A stretch of DNA of 64,000 nt, from the NCBI GenBank assembly GCA_031216445.1, contig CM062218.1, positions 8,577,001-8,641,000 of the forward strand. Reading direction: 5' to 3'. The notes beneath the pieces are model-generated. The model was given only the letters and a program-made list of their open reading frames with translations. It searched no databases and was not told where the DNA came from. The translations under genes and the position numbers were made by a program. The stretch comes from Lateolabrax maculatus. Its lineage: Eukaryota > Chordata > Actinopteri > Acropomatiformes > Lateolabracidae. Positions 62,138 through 64,000 of this stretch are shown in pieces. Every line of letters begins with the position of its first letter. Position 1 is the first letter of the stretch.

Positions 62138-63453
62138 TATACACACACCGTTAAACATCATTGTCATTACAAAGCTATGAGACGGCATCAGTGATCCTCT
62201 GTAACCTTATAATCTTACATACATTTAGATAATCCATTTGTTTGATATAATAAATATGATCTTATGGGTGTTCTGTGCATTTTCCTGCAGTTGGTGGGAG
62301 ATCACTTCTTATACTGATCCGGCCTAGTTATAAAGCTCATGACTGTGTTTGTGGGGAATAAGGGAATACACTGAATACAATAAAGTGAAAAGTCAAAGTG
62401 AAAGTGCGCTGTTATTACTAAAAAATGTGATTTCTCAGGCAGTGAGGCCTTAAAAAAAATAGTAATGGGCTCTTTTCAGAAAAGATAAAAACTGCATTTT
62501 CTTTGACTTTTGCAAAACATTTACGGCCCATTATTACATCCGCACATCTCAAAGGATTTCTCAGGGTCCCGGTCTGGTTTCCCTCTCTTTCTGACCTTGC
62601 TGTAGACACTCCAGGAGAGCTCTGTCTCCATCACCATCAGCACCACTCCGAATATCCCCACTGCCAGGGCGCAGTCGTTCAGCTGCTGCCTCCTCAAAAA
62701 CAGAGCCCTCCTGTGGACCAGCCGCCAGCCGATGTTGTGGGTCTTCCAGTATGAGTCGTCCTTGGCGTCCACCTTGTGTTTCGGGCTGGACTGGGGACTT
62801 GGACTGGGGCTTTGACTGAGATGCTTGGCTCCTGGCAGCAGGCCCTTGGCCTCGGACAGGTCCTGGTGATACTGGGAGTTCTCACCGTTCGGCTGGAAGT
62901 CGTCGTCTTTGCTGGTGATGATGATCTCTGGGAGACTCTGGCGGTCGTGCATCTCCAAAGAAACGTTGCCGGACTTGCGGCGCCCTCTGTCCTCAACATC
63001 CGTGACGTCTAAGTGTGACCTGCAGGGGCCCTTGAAGGGTGACCCGCAGGGAGACATGGGGATGTCAGTGAAAGAGGTGACTTTCTCCTGGAGTCTGTTA
63101 GGTCCTGCGTTTCTGGCTTTGCACTGGTGATTACGCTGCTTGTGTGCTGGATTTTGTCTATTCCCCCCTGAGCGTTTCTCACATTTCTTCTCTTTGCCTT
63201 TGTCTCCCTTCCTGTTGGAGCGAGGTGAAGGTGTGACATACAGGTGGCCGTTGTATAACGGTGTGGTGGCCATGGCCTGGGTTCTGTCCAGCCACACGGT
63301 CTGATCGGCTGACGTTTGGATGTTTTGGTGTATCCCACAATGCGGAGAGCAGGCCTGGGGTGGTGGGACAATCCTCAATGGGAGGAGAGGGCGATGGTCC
63401 TCCACGTCGTCTCCATCCACTACTGACAAGTTCATAGAGGGGGAGTGATCCAT
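57083..63453 (-). CDS. kcnn3: Small-conductance Ca2+-activated K+ channel, kcnn3-like (SK3)
   Basis: Nine coding exons on the minus strand: 63453-62596, 62083-61988, 60814-60515, 59861-59740, 59470-59329, 59233-59123, 58611-58484, 57520-57451, 57310-57083. GT-AG and phases hold throughout, giving 684 aa. The tetrameric channel passes K+ when calmodulin bound to its C-terminus senses Ca2+, producing after-hyperpolarisation. Seen: a disordered N-terminus with an LPEIIITSKDD block like KCNN3; S1 (about 261-281), S2 (287-315), S3 (about 335-358), S4 (about 384-404), S5 (431-455); pore with SIGYGD at 483-488; S6 (about 500-525); the conserved RKLELTRAEKHVHNFMMD; the calmodulin-binding region (about 544-609); and a C-terminal coiled coil. 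The ATG at 63453 has a strong context (AACATGG); the frame open further upstream has no ATG. KCNN4 is excluded by the pore and S6; KCNN3 rather than KCNN1/2 rests on synteny, so the symbol is tentative. Confidence 0.8.
57521..58483 (-). other. kcnn3: kcnn3 intron 7 with a MITE
   Basis: A 0.96-kb intron between the two calmodulin-binding exons. About half of it is the element at 57612-58096. Confidence 0.6.
57612..58096. mobile_element. MITE with GGTCAGTTCAC terminal inverted repeats
   Basis: The left end reads TTTAAAAGGTCAGTTCACTC. The complement of the right end reads TTTTAAAGGGTCAGTTCACC. The shared AAAGG(G)TCAGTTCAC core gives imperfect inverted repeats of about 18 bp around a 485-bp non-coding body. 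Repeats with these ends are abundant in percomorph fish. The superfamily is not determined. Confidence 0.6.
58612..59122 (-). other. kcnn3: kcnn3 intron 6
   Basis: 0.5-kb AT-rich intron with nothing recognised. Confidence 0.55.
59862..60514 (-). other. kcnn3: kcnn3 intron 3
   Basis: 0.65-kb intron between the S3-S4 exon and the S5 exon. I see no repeat with clear ends. Confidence 0.55.
61040..61480. repeat. Three-unit repeat array with one inverted copy in kcnn3 intron 2
   Basis: The word TCACATTACTTGGAAGCTATTGAAAA...ATTAT occurs near 61433-61480. A direct relative (ATACATGGAAGCTATTGAAAAAATAAT) lies near 61296-61322. A reverse-complement relative (AATGGGATTTTTTTCAATAGCTTCCATGTAATGTGA) lies near 61042-61077. 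Similarity extends beyond these cores, for example GAAGAG(G/C)TGT upstream of both direct units. The inverted pair could fold into an imperfect hairpin across the (TAA)n run. Confidence 0.6.
61161..61212 (+). repeat. (TAA)n microsatellite
   Basis: About 17 uninterrupted TAA units inside kcnn3 intron 2, between the inverted and the direct repeat units. Confidence 0.95.
62091..62135 (+). repeat. (CA)n microsatellite next to a kcnn3 splice acceptor
   Basis: About 22 CA units. On the transcribed (minus) strand this is (GT)n, ending only about 8 bases before the S2 exon at 62083, so it replaces the usual polypyrimidine tract apart from CCCACAG. Confidence 0.95.
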
Positions 63454-64000
63454 GTTGAGAGGGTTTATAGGTGGTGATTCACCAAATCTTTTTAAGAGGT
63501 TTGAACAGAGAAGGAGAGAGAGAGAGAGACAGAGGACAATCTTAGACAAGAAAATTAAACAGCATTGAGAAGGAAAACTACAGCTACAGGATAGTTTCAC
63601 CCAATAGTAGGTTAGTCAGCAGAGAAGAATTTCACTTATTTTAATTTAAATTTTTAACTGTATTCTTTTGTATTTATGTGTTAATGATATGATTTTAAAA
63701 TGATGGAAGATTTAAAGAGCAACAGAATCATCTCTTTAAATAATTTGCCCAATCACAAATGTTTGTTATAATACACATTCATTAAGACGTAATCACAAAC
63801 TTCACTGGAGTATAAGCTCCAAAATTCCTTTATCCGTTTCCATACAGCTCTTTTTATTCTTACCTTATCAGTCAGGTTTTCCAGTCTTTGAGGAAGAAAA
63901 AAAAAGCCTTAACTCTTATCTGTCTTCAAATGGTCCTGAAGGTCACATCTGCCTAAATCATAGAGAGATCTTCCAAATAAAATCCTTTTGCAAATTGGAC
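63454..64000 (-). other. kcnn3: Upstream flank of kcnn3
   Basis: The minus-strand 5' side of kcnn3 up to the window edge. It includes a GA-repeat (about 63510-63535) and AT-rich sequence. The frame upstream of the ATG stays open but lacks an ATG, so I treat it as 5' UTR or intron. The promoter is not recognised and may lie outside the window. Confidence 0.45.

Noticed and set aside
63454..63600. N-terminal extension of the kcnn3 frame
   Set aside because: The frame stays open but contains no ATG before 63453, includes a GA-repeat-derived Leu/Ser run, and the ATG at 63453 has a strong initiation context.

Overview
The window is vertebrate nuclear DNA, most likely from a percomorph-type teleost fish. 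Every gene is split into short GT-AG exons, the encoded proteins align with vertebrate families I know, introns are compact, and the spacers carry repeats typical of bony fish: small MITEs, a tRNA-derived SINE, 3' ends of non-LTR elements and (TAA)n/(CA)n runs. There are no operons, CRISPR arrays or prokaryotic features.

Layout: an isolated tRNA-His(GTG) copy (417-488); scamp3 (+, coding 1909-7304); rnf115 (+, 8860-14077); ash1l (+, 20525-44156, promoter near 16 kb, poly(A) signal at 46516); lrrc71 (+, 47499-52765); rps27 (+, 53991-56098); and, convergent to rps27, an SK-type potassium channel gene best read as kcnn3 (-, 63453 down to 57083). I rebuilt all six coding genes exon by exon. Every intron has GT-AG ends, the phases agree across every junction, and the predicted lengths (346, 292, 2961, 482, 84 and 684 aa) are close to those of the families, so all six look intact. 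In human the counterparts of these genes lie, as I recall, in the 1q21-q23 interval, so this is probably a conserved syntenic block.

The genes do not form one pathway. scamp3 (endosomal carrier membrane protein with PSAP and PPPY motifs) and rnf115 (RING-H2 E3 ligase) both belong to ubiquitin-linked vesicle trafficking. ash1l is a chromatin H3K36 methyltransferase, lrrc71 an LRR protein probably linked to cilia, rps27 a ribosomal protein, and kcnn3 a calcium-gated potassium channel.

I see no wholly new biological system. The items most worth a second look are a perfect palindromic X-box (RFX site) 62 bp before the lrrc71 start codon; a sense-oriented LINE fragment carrying an AATAAA that fills one ash1l intron to within about 25-30 bp of the acceptor; a TTAA-flanked MITE in another ash1l intron with a partial relative downstream; a three-copy repeat array, one copy inverted, in a kcnn3 intron; a (CA)n run next to a kcnn3 splice acceptor; a NAGNAG acceptor in lrrc71; and a tRNA-His copy with a broken D-stem pair and no pol III terminator. 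Motif calls were made by eye and need computation.
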